Shown here: positions 34,315 through 46,643 of the stretch, in pieces
Layout of the letters: every line of letters begins with the position of its first letter
How positions within the stretch are numbered: position 1 is the stretch's first letter
Source of the DNA: Helianthus annuus
Lineage: Eukaryota; Streptophyta; Magnoliopsida; Asterales; Asteraceae
Assembly: GCF_002127325.2 (NCBI RefSeq)
Contig: NC_035443.2
Span: forward strand, 117,368,646-117,432,645
Direction of reading: 5' to 3'
DNA length: 64,000 bases
Notes under the pieces: generated by a model
What the model was told of the DNA's origin: nothing
Seen by the model: only the letters and a program-made list of their open reading frames with translations
Database searches by the model: none
Program-made: the position numbers and the translations under genes

Positions 34315-36189
34315 TTGAATTTTTGCTTGTCCTCAAGCAAAACTCTTTAATATGTGGCTTACACTCCCAAATAGAATGGGTAGGAGAAGGTTTTGACTTG
34401 TCATAGAGTGTCGGGATTTTCCAAGATTGTTTAGGTTTTACTTTTACTTATTTACAATCCTATTCGTCATGATATATTAAAAACTTTTCATAAGGTAAAT
34501 TATTTATTAAGGCATAACATACCTTTCTAAAATTACATTTATATACAAGTTCACATACTTTCAGGAGAAATCACTCACACTCGGCCGAAGGTGTATTTTT
34601 AGTGAATCACTCGAGATCGGCATGGAACTTATTCCTACCATAAGCTTGCCAAGCAATCAATTCTCCTCCTTTTTAACTTTATACCTTTGTAAATATCAAG
34701 AGGACTTTTTGGGTGAAGGGTTAGGCTTGGGCTAAAGGTGGGTGGTTGGGTTAGTGGTTAGTAGAAAAGGGCGAAAGTCGTAAAAAGCGTCGGTTTTCGT
34801 AAAACATTTTGTTTTTGTGACTTTTTATTTTAAATGAAGTATTTCTTCAAACAAGCTTTTGTTTGAGGAGCTTTGTTTGTTTATTTCTAACTTCATTGTA
34901 AATCTATCTATATATATATATATTAGTCACACGAAAACCGAGCTTGTTACTAAAATAAAGGGTAAAAATAAAAGGGTTTTTGGTGGGTAAAAAGGGTTTT
35001 GGGTTAAGAAACGAAAAGGTTTAGGCTCAAAGGGGCTAACTAGGGGGAGTTTTTGGGTAGGTGAAAAGAAAAATAAAAATAATGGTGTTGAAAGAAAAAG
35101 GGTTAGTCCTAATGCCTCCATCATTTACTTACTTGGGTTTAAGTTGGTAAGGACCGGGAATGAATTGTCGTGGCAAGTTCTAGAGTCGTAAGAACCAAGC
35201 GGCTATTCACACAAGAAATGAAAAATGAGCATTTAGCGTAAAGATGTATATTTGTATGCTCAATAAAGGCTCAAAACTCACTTTTGTGGGAATGGGTTTT
35301 TATGTGATCGAGTATATATAATCGAATTTTAACTAAGCTTGTCATGTCGTTTCATAATTTTCTTATGTTGGTTCTTTTTATCACGACGCTATCGATTGTA
35401 AACTTATAAAAATATAACCTTGTTAGTCTTAGAATTCTCAACTTAAACTTAGACAAGTAAAAAAAATGAAATTTTTTTTGAAAAAAATTTGGGGTGATTA
35501 GCGGTTCCAATAGAGTTTTGTGTAAGGCTTGTTATTAGGACTTGCAAAATTCAAGGTTTTAGCATCCCCCCACACTTAAATTACACATTGTCCTCAATGT
35601 GTCCCAAAAATAAATTTTTAGGTTGATTGAATGTGTAAAATGGTGTTAAAAGCAAAAATTTATGTTACTGGCAGTCTGGACACGGCCCCGTGTTGAGTAG
35701 ACACGGCCCCGTGTTCAAGTGCCAGTAACGAGAACTTACAGAAGTTGAGCACGGGGGTGTGTTCGCTGGGCACGGCCCCGTGTCTGACCAAGAATCTGCA
35801 GAAATTTGCCAAACAGTAGGTCTGAGCGATGGGCACGGGGGCGTGTCGGCTGGACACGACCCCGTGTGGGCAGTCTGCAAGGCTGAAAAACAGGTTTCTT
35901 CTTCCGGTTTTCCTGTCCTGGCTTTATCAGTGCTAATGATTAGCACTCTAAGCCTCAGTTGTACCTGTTTTACCACTAAATACCATACCAAGCAATACCA
36001 AACATCCTAAATTAGCATAGTTAATCATCCAAACCATAAAGTAAAAGAAAAATAAAGCAGAAAATAAAAAGTAGTCAAGGAAAGTAAATTGTCTAACACT
36101 TCGGCACGCAGGCCGGAAATTGTTTTAATAGATAAAAGGGACCTTAACCTGTGGGCTCGCCATCAACCCACTCCTGCTCCTCCAACCTC
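34315..36189 (-). other. E2 3' noncoding region
   Basis: No coding frame of substance. It contains a long T/G-rich block (34640-35120) and three CACGG-word dimers at 35681-35713, 35750-35782 and 35834-35866. Confidence 0.6.
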
Positions 36190-37333
36190 CTAGTCCATAT
36201 CCTCATCGTTGTCATCACCTCCATCCCCATGACCCGCCATATACTCCCGGATGTTCCCGATGTCGTCTTGGATATCCTTGATGTTTCGTTCGATAGCTCC
36301 GACCCAGTGGTATGTATTGTTGGCAAGGTTGTAGGTGTTCCTGGTGCACATGAGGTTTTCCTGCAAAAGATCATGTAAACTTTGAAAGTTAGGAAAACCG
36401 CCTCCTTGGGAGGAGGATTGCCCCGGATCACCATGGGGTTGATATTGGTAGTGGGGGGGGTGGAGCGTGAAGGACTAGTGCCTCCTGTGGGTTCCATGCA
36501 TGGCCTTGCATCCTTTGAAAGCTCACTGACCCGTCTTCCGCCTCATAAATTAGATTCATGGCGCGGCAAATGTGATAATCAACTCGTCCCGACCATGGGC
36601 TCCTTTCAAAGGACCTAGGAACGCGCGTGAAGTGCTTGAAGAGGCGGTCCACCCATCCCCCAAAGAAGATAGGGGTTGGTGCACGAGCAAGACAGTTCAG
36701 ATGCATGTTTCGAAGCAGGAGATATGGAACATCGAGGGCCCTTCGGTTGTGGATGCAGTGAAGGACTACCAAATCTTTTAACCCAACAACCCCGCTACTG
36801 TCATGTCTTTGGCTGAGAGAGTAAGTGAGGAGCCTATGAATGTAGCGATAGAGAGGATCCCTCAGCTTAGTACTCTTTGTGCTGCTGGGGTTGTAGAGTC
36901 CTTCACCAATTTGGGCCCATGCGGCTTGGCGCTCATTTTCATCTAGATCTCGTAATCCCCCGGTGTTTTCCTCATTCCCCGATTCTTCTTCCGCGTACAG
37001 TCCCACTATTGCCCCGAATTGTGCCATAGAGATCGAGTATCTCATTCCACCACATCGAAAAGCAACCGCTTCATTGTCAAACGGGTCACTTCTTGAAGTG
37101 AAGGTGAAAGTACTGTAGAACTCCATAGTACATTGATGTACCGACCGAAGCCGAGTGGTCAAGGCAGCCCTTAGTGGTCCGGTAACAAGGTTGTTGAAAC
37201 GGTCGAGTTGGTTCACCAAGGTCAATAGGTCCGTGCACGCTTGCCTCGGGTATTCCTCGGGCCTTGTTTGGAGTATCTCATATCTAGCCCTTGCATCGAG
37301 TTCTGTGGCATTGAATCTTGTGAACTTTGCCAT
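36190..37333 (-). pseudogene. Athila-type downstream ORF (env-like position), frameshifted
   Basis: A 301-codon frame from ATG 37333 (MAKFTRFNATELDARARYEI), in the position after integrase where Athila elements carry an extra ORF, sometimes called env-like; its overall pattern resembles that ORF family. Conserved-looking blocks are FRCGGMRYSISMAQFGAIVGL, DPLYRYIHRLLTYSLSQRH and FKHFTRVPRSF. It ends at 36428, but another frame continues with protein-like sequence (NTYNLANNTYHWVGAIERNI) to a stop at 36190. The two frames meet at a C8 run (36453-36460), where one extra C explains the break. No membrane segment or signal peptide is evident, so an envelope role is not supported. Confidence 0.65.
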
Positions 37334-38130
37334 CTACAAGAATACATAAAAAGTTAGCGTGAAACGATAAGATTTTCGGTGAAAAACTGCAAACAATTAG
37401 CTGGACACGGCCCCGTGTCCAGGCGTCTGTTACTCAAAAACTTCATTTTTAGACCTGGTCCCAAAAATCTGAAAATTTTTGGCCAAGTAGGTGCGGTTTT
37501 CCCCGAAAATGAAACCCCAATTGCCGTTTTTCCCAAAACAACTCGTTTACCCCTTCAATTTCATCTTTTTCGGTTCAAAAACAAGGGTTTGAGGTTTTTG
37601 TGAGAAATCGGGCAAATCTATCAACAAATAAGTGTATTTACTTCCCATTACACTAATCTAAACTAATACTAACAGATTACTTCAAAAATTTGAGGTTTGA
37701 TCCGGATGAACTTCAAGAAACCTAGATTTTTCCCCAAATTTTTGATGTTTAGCTACATGCAAGTAACTAATCTAACTACTAATGATGATAGAATCATACC
37801 TTGATGTTGTTAGATCTAGAAGTAACGTCGAAAATCTGCGGAAAATTGCCTTGGACCAAAGCGTTTTCGGTGAAACGGGGCGTGTGGAATGGTGTAACTG
37901 TTATGAAAAGAGGGTTTTATCCCGACAGTTGCGTCGACACGGCCCCGTGCCCAGCGGACACGGCCTCTTGCCGAGCAAAGTTTTAAAAATTTATTTATTT
38001 ATTTTTATTTTTTTATTTTTTTTGTGCTCGTGGAGTGCCCGTTTTTTCTCCGAAAACATGGTTAGAAGACTTACCGGTTTCGATGTATACTTACTGGTTC
38101 GTAACATACCAGGTATGGTGTGGATGCTTT
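37334..38130 (-). other. E2 spacer between pol and extra ORF
   Basis: Noncoding, with CACGGCCCCGTG at 37406-37417 and a dimer at 37938-37970, and an AT run at about 37985-38025. Confidence 0.6.
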
Positions 38131-41100
38131 TTATTCGTTGACCGTTTGAAGCAAGATCTCTTCCTCCTCATCCTCAATGGATCCTCGATAGAGTTTTAGC
38201 CGTTGGCCATTGACTTTGAATGGAATCCCATTTCGAGCTTTAATCTCTACTGCACCATGAGGAAAAATATGGGTGATGGAAAAAGGTCCTGACCACCTAG
38301 ATTTTAGTTTACCCGGAAATAATCGAAGTCGAGAATTAAACAACAGAACTTGGTCTCCTACTTGAAATTCATTAGGATTAATATATTTGTCGTGTAAATT
38401 TTTCATTCTTTCCTTATAAATTTCAGAGTTAGAGTATGCAAAATTCCTTAGTTCGTCTAATTCATTTATTTGACAGAATCGATTTTTACCTGCAGTTTCT
38501 AAGTCTAGGTTTACATTTTTTATTGCCCAGTAGGCTTTGTGAGCTATTTCTACTAGCAAATGACAACTTTTTCCATAGACGAGCTTATATGGGGTTGTGC
38601 CTATAGTGGTTTTATAAGCAGTCCGAAAAGCCCATAAAGCATCATCTAGTTTATCAGCCCATTCCTTTTTATTTAAACCTACGGTTTTTTCAAGTATTCG
38701 TTTTAAACCTCTGTTAGTCACTTCGGCTTGTCCATTTGTTTGAGGGTGATATGCTGTTGAGACCCGGTGATAGACCCCATATCTTATTAAGATTTTTTCG
38801 AGTTGATGATTGCAAAAATGGGTACCCGTATCACTTATCAAAGCTTTAGGTGTTCCAAAACAAGAGAATAATTTTTTCAGAAATTTTACTACTACTCTTC
38901 CATCGTTTGTTGGGAGAGCTTCGGCCTCGGCCCATTTAGACAAGTAATCAACCGCCACAAGTATATATTTGTTTCCTTTTGACGGTGGGAAGGGTCCCAT
39001 GAAATCGAGTCCCCACACATCAAAAATTTCACAAACGAGAATGCCATTTTGAGGCATTTCATTTTTGGAAGAAATGTTACCTGATCTCTGGCTAGCATCA
39101 CATGTCTTTACAAGATCTTGCGCATCTTTGTAAATGGTTGGCCAATAAAATCCTGAATCAAATACCTTTCGTGCGGTACTAGCGGCACCATGATGTCCTC
39201 CATATGGACCTTCATGACAATGGCGGAGAATTCTTCGTGCTTCGCCACCATAGACACACCTTCGGATGAGTTGATTAGCACACATTTTGAAAAGATAAGG
39301 GTCTTCCCAAAAGTAATGCTTTACATCGGTAAAGAACTTCTTTCTTTGATGATGTGGCCATCCTTTGGTGACTATACTGCTAGCTAAGTAATTAGCGTAG
39401 TCGGCATACCTTGGTTCTTGTCTGCTTTCCACCATTTCCAAGGATTCTGTGGGAAATTTTTCGTTGATTGGTTCGTCCCTGGTTGCCTCCAAAGCTGGGT
39501 CTTCTAAGCGTGAAAGATGATCTGCAGCAGTGTTTTCTGCTCCTCTTTTGTCTTTGGTTTCAATATCAAATTCTTGGAGGAGTAGAATCCACCTGATCAA
39601 ACGTGGTTTTGCGTCTTGTTTCTTGAAAGGGTATCGGATAGCTGCATGATCTGTATAGACTACAGTTTTAGAAAGAAAAAGGTAAGAACGGAATTTATCA
39701 AAAGCATATACCACGGCTAGTAACTCTTTTTCAGTAGTTGTGTAATTTTCTTGTGCATCGTTAAGTGTTTTACTAGCATAATAAATTGGGTGGAAATGCT
39801 TTTCTTTTCTTTGTCCCAAGACTGCTCCAACAGCAAAGTCACTTGCATCACACATGATTTCGAAAGGAAATTTCCAATCAGGGGCTATCATGATAGGTGC
39901 ATTGACTAGCATTTCCTTGAGGGTTAGAAATGCTTGATTGCAATCCTTGTCAAAGATGAAGGGTGCATCTTTTTCAAGTAATTTTGTTAGAGGTCTTGAA
40001 ATTTTTGAAAAGTCCTTGATAAACCTTCTATAAAATCCGGCATGCCCTAGGAAACTTCTGATCGCTCTAACGGAGGAGGGTGGAGGTAATCGAGAAATAG
40101 TGTCTATTTTTGCTCGATCAACTTCCATTCCTTCGCTTGAGATTTTGTGACCGAGTACTATTCCCTCTGTTACCATGAAATGGCATTTTTCCCAGTTAAG
40201 GGCGAGGTTAGTTTCCTCACATCGGGATAGCATTCGTTCGAGGTTATCGAGGCATTGGTCGTATGAATCTCCAAAGATAGAAAAGTCGTCCATGAAGACT
40301 TCCATTGTCTTTTCTATCATGTCATGGAAAATGGCCACCATACAACGTTGGAATGTTGCAAGTGCATTACATAGACCGAACGGCATGCGTCGATAAGCAA
40401 AAGTTCCATAGGGTCATGTGAAAGTCGTCTTTTCTTGGTCTTCAGGTGCTATCGGAATTTGAAAATAACCTGAAAAACCATCCAAGGAACAGTAAAATTT
40501 ATGACCGGATAGTCGTTCTAACATTTGATCAATGAAGGGCAAAGGAAAGTGATCTTTCCTTGTTGCTTCATTTAATCGCCTATAGTCTATACAAACTCTC
40601 CATCCTGTGACGGTTCTTGTTGGTATTAATTCATTCTTTTCATTAGTTATAACCGTCATACCTCCTTTCTTTGGTACTACTTGGACGGGACTTACCCATG
40701 GACTATCGGAGATAGGATAGATTAGTCTGGCGTCAAGTAGTTTGATGACTTCATTTTTAACCACTTCTTGCACATTGGGATTTACTCTACGTTGTGGTTG
40801 TATTACTGTTTTGTAGTCATCATTCATTAAAATTTTGTGCGTGCACATGGAAGGACTTATTCCTTTGATATCTACAAGCTTCCAAGCGATCGCATTTTTG
40901 TGTTTTTTAAGAAGATTAACTAATTTTTCTTTTTCTACGCTACTTAATTTAGACGAAATAATTACAGGTAAATTACCATCTTTGTCTAGAAAAGCATATT
41001 CCAAACCTTTCGGAAGTTCTTTGAGCTCAAGGGGTGGGTCTTTAGGAGACACCTTATTTTGTGGCTCATCAAGATCAAGAACTTTAAAAGTTTGTTCTAT

Positions 41101-42459
41101 GGCGACCTCTTCTTCAACAAAGTGGTCAACTTCTTCACTTGTGTCGGGTGGCTCATCTTCATCTTCAATTAGGGGGTCATTGTTGCCAAAAGGATATTTC
41201 ATTGAACGCTCAAGATCTATGCTCCTTTTGAATGCCCCTAACTGAAGAGGTAGATTATTAAATTTCCGGTTTTTCAAAGCTTCATGAGTTTTTACAAAAG
41301 GTTTTCCCAAGATGAGAGGAGTGTCATTGAGGATGACAAAGTCGGTTGGAATAACCATTTGATTTGTTTGAACCAAAACATCCTCAACCACACCGATTGA
41401 TTTTATTACTTTCCGATTAGATAGAAAAATGGGTATTTGAAGTGGAGAAAAATCACTAATACGTAATTTTTCAAAAATGTAGTTAGGCATTATGTTAACA
41501 CAAAGATCTTTATCAATGGTGACATTACTAATAAATGAATTTTGAAAGAAGCATGGAACCGGTGTAATGTTAATTTCAAAAGGATCTTCTTTTATTAGTG
41601 AAGTTTGATCATTAGTTAACTTAACACTTACCATTTCTTCAATTTTAGTGTTAGTGTTTAACTCTTTTAAAAACTTAGCATGAGTGGTTACTAAACAATG
41701 GTTTTCGAAAGAAGGTGACAAGAGATTAATTTCTTCAAAATTAGACTCTTCTTGAAATTTAACGTTATCGGCCTCACCACTCTCGTTGTTTAGCTCATGT
41801 GTCGGTTTTTCACTTATTTGTTCTTCCATTTTTAATTCCTCAATTATCGTTTCTTCTTTTCTTAATTCTTCTCTTGCGCGGGACTCCTCTTCCCTTGCGC
41901 GAGATTCTTTTATGCATCTTTCGATAAATTTGAGTTTTTCTATTATCCTATCGGCTATGTTGGTGATAGAGTAAGGATCGGGATCCTCATGGCTTGATTC
42001 CGGTTGTTCGATCCTTGGTTCCTCATAGTACCCATATGAAGTAGATGGTTCATACCATTGCTCTTCATTGTAAGCATATGATGGATAAAGGTCGAAACTT
42101 TGTTATTCATAGTACTCATATGAGGTGGGTTGTTCACGCCATGATTCCTCATAATAAGTATATGAAGGTGGTGGCTCATATCTTAACTCTTCAAAGTATG
42201 AGTATGAAGGCTCATATCTTGGTTCATCAAAATATGAGTATGAGGGATTAGGTTCATCCCTTGGGTCTTCATAGGATGTGTATGAAGTCGATGGCTCGTA
42301 CCTGTGCTCCTCATAATGGTTGTATGAAGCGGATGGTTGAAATAAGTTACAATATTGTACCGAGTGCGGGTTACCACAATTAGTGCAATAGCTTCTCATA
42401 TAATCATCCTCCTCATAGGTGTAGTTGTAACCTCCTGAGTATTGATCCATAAGAATCAC
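38131..42459 (-). pseudogene. E2 gag remnant-protease-pol polyprotein, two stops
   Basis: One frame from near 42459 (ATG 42459 or 42450) to TGA/TAA at 38131, interrupted by TAA 42103-42105 and TGA 40414-40416. The first part has a CTNCGN-H-C zinc-like motif and a tandem YEEPRYEP-SY repeat, but no recognisable capsid domain. The protease-like segment (VEDVLVQTNQMVIPTDFVIL, ILGKPFV) has D-K-D where D-S/T-G is expected. [31 protein letters not shown], catalytic FMDDFSIFG. RNase [36 protein letters not shown]. Integrase: H-H-C-C ([16 protein letters not shown]...), [30 protein letters not shown]. The pattern is Athila-like. The RT break removes only one codon, between TTFT and PYGTF. Confidence 0.88.
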
Positions 42460-42723
42460 TCAACAGACCACAACTGAGTCTCGGGACCAGAAAACAAAAA
42501 TAAAGACGGAAACAGAGGCTGGACACGGCCCCGTGTTCAGACTCTGTATCTGGGTATCTAACTAAAAATATGCAGCACGGGGGCGTGTTTAGTGAGCACG
42601 GCCCCGTGTTCAGGCTACTGTAATGCAAACTAAACTAAAATGCAGAAAAATGTGCACGCGTTTTGAAAAGGTTTTGAAAAACTGATTAGGCTGTCGATTT
42701 TAAGCTTTCTTAAAATCTTTGTG
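42460..42723 (-). other. E2 5' leader
   Basis: Short noncoding stretch between PBS and gag remnant, with CACGG words at 42524-42535 and a dimer at 42576-42608. A capsid-coding part would normally follow; it appears deleted. Confidence 0.55.
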
Positions 42724-42741
42724 TCCCCGGCAACGGCGCCA
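42724..42741 (-). other. E2 primer-binding site (tRNA-Asp type)
   Basis: Minus-strand TGGCGCCGTTGCCGGGGA, six bases past the 5' LTR, the site usual in Athila-like elements. Confidence 0.85.
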
Positions 42742-42747
42742 AAAACT

Positions 42748-44315
42748 TGATGTGCGTGAAGTGTAATATCATTTGGATGTATATTTTAAGCCCTTTTTAC
42801 ACTTTTTAGCCAAGTTTTAAATTTATAAAACACGATATTTACTAACACTAAACACACATATGGGCAAGTGCACCCATCGTGGACGTAGTATAGTGTTGGT
42901 AAGATACCGAGGTCGTCCAAGGCCACAAGAGCTTTTAGTACCGGTTTATCCTCAACGTCTAATCAAATCAAAATGTTAGAAAAAGATTTTTAAACTAAGA
43001 AAATAAAACTAACTAAATGCTGAAATTTATAAAATAAAAATAAAAACAGATAGACAAGATGAATCACTTGGATCCGACTCGTGTATTAGTATAACCTTTG
43101 ATTATTTTCGCACTTTTGCACTTGTTTAAGAGATTATCTTAGTTATTGTAGTAGGCGCCTCTTTTGAAGGCGACGTTACCCTCAACCCAGTAGTTTGAGT
43201 CAGCAAGGATACAATCCAAAATAGCCGGGTTATAGTATTAATAGTAGTTAACTTATGAGGGGGTCAAAGAGTTTGGACCCCCACCATCCAATACCTTTGG
43301 GGTATTGAAGGAGGTCCTACTAAATTTGACCCAGGTCCCTTACAGGACCTCTAAATGCTGAACAAGGGCAAGACCCTTACCAAACTGTTCCCTTAACCCC
43401 CGACCAGGTAGCCAACATACCTCCATATAGACCGTGGAGATATGAATGGTGAAAATCTTTTATTTTATATAGACAGTAAAATAATGCCAAGACACCACGG
43501 ACAAACGATAAGGAAGAATCACCTTCAACATAAGCAACTAGTTATTAAAGTCATTAATACAAAACCAAATAAAAAGTGCAAAAGATTAAAAATAAAAAAT
43601 ATTATACTAAACATTTGTCTTCACCAAGTGATGTAAGAGACTTAGGCAAACATGGCCTTGATTGTCAAGAACTCTTACGATCAATCTTGGATCCCGAGAC
43701 GACTCACACACTCTATGATGGACAATGGATGATGGTGGTGGATGATGGTGGTGGATGATGGTGTTGTGATGGTGGTGGGTGGTGGATGAAGTGTGAGAGA
43801 GGTGGTGCCAAGGGATGAGTTGCAATGAAGCCAAGCACTCCTATTTATAGGCTGAACAGAGGCCTAGGCACGGCCCCGTGCCCGTCTGACACTATCTCTC
43901 CTCATTAATTGTAATTCGCAATTACAATTAATGCGCCTGCAGTACTTTGGGCACGCCCTCGTGTTCACTGGGCACGGCCCCGTGGTGAGCAATAGAAGCT
44001 TCTACAGGTTTGTCTTTTCTGCTACTTCTTGGGCATGGCCCCGTGCTTGCTGAGCACGGGGCGTGTTCAGCCTTCTGTCTTCCTTGTTTTGCTTGGGAGG
44101 ATGCTGTCGAGGGGTCAGGCAGTCCACTTTTGTTCCTTTTCTTGTATTTATGTTAGATTTAGCTGTCTTTTTGCTTCTTTTGTTAATTTGAGCTCATTTA
44201 ATCCTGAAAATACAAAAGGAAGACACAAACACACTTTTTCCAACATTAGTACTTTAAAAGGGTTAGTTTTATGCCTCTTTTGATGTAATTTATATGTTGC
44301 ATTTTGTGTACATCA
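42748..44315 (-). repeat. 5' LTR of E2
   Basis: 1568 bp, about 98% identical to the 3' LTR by eye. It lacks one of the two 115-bp segment copies. CACGG-type words lie at 43869-44065. Confidence 0.9.
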
Positions 44316-45723
44316 ATCATCATCCAAGATTTTTAAATGCATCTACCATACATTTATTATAACTTTCAAATAAATCCAAGAAATCATCTTCATCTAATCA
44401 TTATCAAATCATTCATAACATTAATGCATGTAACATTCTCATGCTTTTATGAACTAACAAACAAACTCATGTGCATGCATACATATATACATATACACGA
44501 CACACACATATACATATATATACTTCCAAAAACCCACTTTTTACATATTCATCTTTAATCATAAGAACTTTTATAAAAAAACCTTTTTGATCATGCATGC
44601 AACAATCTTCCAAGAATCACATCAATCAAGAATTAACTAAAATCAAAACACAATCTCTAACACATACATATACACATTTTTCGCCATGTATACACACACA
44701 TGAAGTTCCATTTTTATTTTTTTTTAAAAACCCATTGTTATTAGTTTTCAATTTTGTGAAAAACTCTAAGTTTATGAGAAACTTTCCATCATCATCATCA
44801 CCAAGAATCAAGAACATAATTTTAAAAGTAAGTTTATACATTTGAAGAACACTTGAAGTGGGTGGAAGATATAGATAAAAATCCGTGGATAAATCTTCAT
44901 GGACATTTGTTTCTTTATAAAAACCCTTTTAAAATCACCACAAATTTCACCAATGTTGAAGGTTATGGAGTTTATTCTTCAAATATTGATCAAAATTTTG
45001 GAAGTGGATTTGCGTGTGTATGTATACGGACTGCATGAGAGAGAGTTGATGTATGGAGTTGTAGGTTATGTAGAAGCTCTGGGACATTTGTCCACCATGC
45101 ATTCATTCTAGCCATTAGGTAGTGTGTTGGGAGTGGGTTTGGCCGCCACTTGTCCCATATGCACACACTCTCCATGCATCTCTCATACATATACATATAT
45201 ATTATATATTAGGCCAAAGACATGTATTTAACTGAGTACCGGAGATTTTATCTCGCGTTTTAATCGTGTTTTATAACGTTTAAATTTATTTTTATCATTC
45301 TATAAAAATTAACTCGCCATAATATTGCTGAACAATATTTTATTTACCTCTTCTGGCTGCATCGTTAGTATTTTGTAAGATACGCGCGGTATCGCGCAGT
45401 ATGCGCTTAAATTTGCAAAATAGAGATTTTAAGCGTTTTAATTAATTTTTCCTCACGAATATGATTAAAATAGCATTTTAATCATAACGGAATATTTTTA
45501 GGATTTTAACATTAATCGGGCGGTCACCGACGCTCGTTTCGCATTTTGTTCGTTACGCGATAAGCGTTTATCTTATTATTGCCAACATAATATTTAACGA
45601 AGTTTAAATTTACCAACACATCAAATACTATATATTAACACCAAATTCAATAAAATATTGTCTTTATTTATTCATAACACGTGTCACACTAGTACGGTAC
45701 AGACTCAAAATACCCGGGTGTCA

Positions 45724-46401
45724 TAATTTGTATATAATTTATATCCTTAATACGTGATTAGACCTGAAAAATTAGGTATTGCATATGAAATATTATATAT
45801 TACATGTTTTTGTTTTTACGTAATTACGTAAACACTCAGTGTGATTTCACATAAAATACCATAATGAAATCACGTAATCACGAAATGGGTATTCAAAGTC
45901 ACGTAGTCACGTAATAATACATATTCAACTATTGCTACATAATTACGTACTCACTTAGTGAGGTTTCACAAAAATACAATAATGAAATCACGCAATGGGT
46001 ATTCAAAACCATGTATTCAATATCACGTAGTCATGTGTTGGGTATTCAAAATCATGTAATCACGTAAAGGTATTCAAAATCCTGTAATATTTTTTTTTAA
46101 AACAAACTTTAGCAATAAGCTGCTCAAATTAATGAGAATAAAATGCTCGTTAATACGGTGTAATTTTATTAAAAAAATATTAACGTATGACAAAGTTATA
46201 GCCGTTTGAAAATCAAGGGAGAAGGAGTTAAAGTGAGAAAGGACCAAAGTACCATTTCTCTATTTGTTTTTTCAATTGTTTCAATCTCTTATTTACAAAA
46301 ATGCCACTGCCTAATTTTCAGCCATTGATCTTGGGAGATCAATGGCTGAGCTTGTCTCATACACTTCGTACAAGTCTTGTATAGGATCTACTCTCTCTCT
46401 C
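45724..46401. mobile_element. F5 right arm of the split foldback element
   Basis: Reverse-complement counterpart of 26625-27179, with many ACGTAATCACGTAAT-type repeats near the inner end. It contains its own 12-bp perfect hairpin (46320-46331 with 46336-46347). It ends in (CT)n/(TA)n shared with F6. Confidence 0.75.
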
Positions 46402-46417
46402 TATATATATATATATA

Positions 46418-46643
46418 GGATTAGGTTCAAGAGTGAACACTAGTGTATTTGCGAACTAAGCGAACTAATTCTGGCCATACACGTGTGTAAATCAATAGCC
46501 AGGATTTGATGATGAAATACACTAGTGTATTTTACGATTTGATGATGAAATCCTAGCCATACACGTGTGTAAATCAACAGTCAAGATTTGTTCACTCAGT
46601 TCGCAAATCCACTAGTGTTCACTCTAGAACCCCCCCCCCCCCA
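46418..46643. mobile_element. F6: short foldback MITE in a TA tract
   Basis: TIRs of about 42 bp (GAGTGAACACTAGTG / CACTAGTGTTCACTC). The interior is a direct repeat around 'ccatacacgtgtgtaaatca'. The left side follows a (TA)n run shared with F5; the right side is C14 then (CA)n, so that end is uncertain. Confidence 0.6.

Larger units (their letters stand above)
32619..44315 (-). mobile_element. E2: Athila-like Ty3/Gypsy element
   Basis: 11,697 bp, LTRs TGATG...CATCA, perfect TSD ATCAT at 32614-32618 and 44316-44320. Minus-strand order: 5' LTR (42748-44315), tRNA-Asp-type PBS, short leader, gag remnant, protease, RT, RNase H, integrase, spacer, Athila-type extra ORF, long 3' noncoding part, PPT, 3' LTR (32619-34301). 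LTRs are about 98% identical by eye, excluding one 115-bp length difference. Several nonsense codons and a frameshift show it is defective. It is inserted in S2. Confidence 0.93.
27180..45723 (-). repeat. S2: old Gypsy-type LTR, fragmented by later insertions
   Basis: Minus-strand LTR-like ends: TGACACCCGGG at 45723 and GGGGTGTGACA at 27180. After removing F3, S1 and E2, about 3.9 kb remains in four pieces: 27180-28615, 29011-29375, 31988-32613, 44321-45723. No coding region is seen. A TATA-rich stretch lies near 45190-45205. No perfect 5-bp TSD was found (TTTTG left, TAATT right), so age or boundary error is possible. It lies inside foldback F5. Confidence 0.55.

Noticed and set aside
36428..37333. 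Calling the Athila-type ORF an envelope protein
   Set aside because: No signal peptide or membrane segment is visible; only the position fits.
27180..45723. S2 as a solo LTR with proven boundaries
   Set aside because: LTR-like ends are present but the flanking 5-mers do not match, so only a fragmented LTR is claimed.
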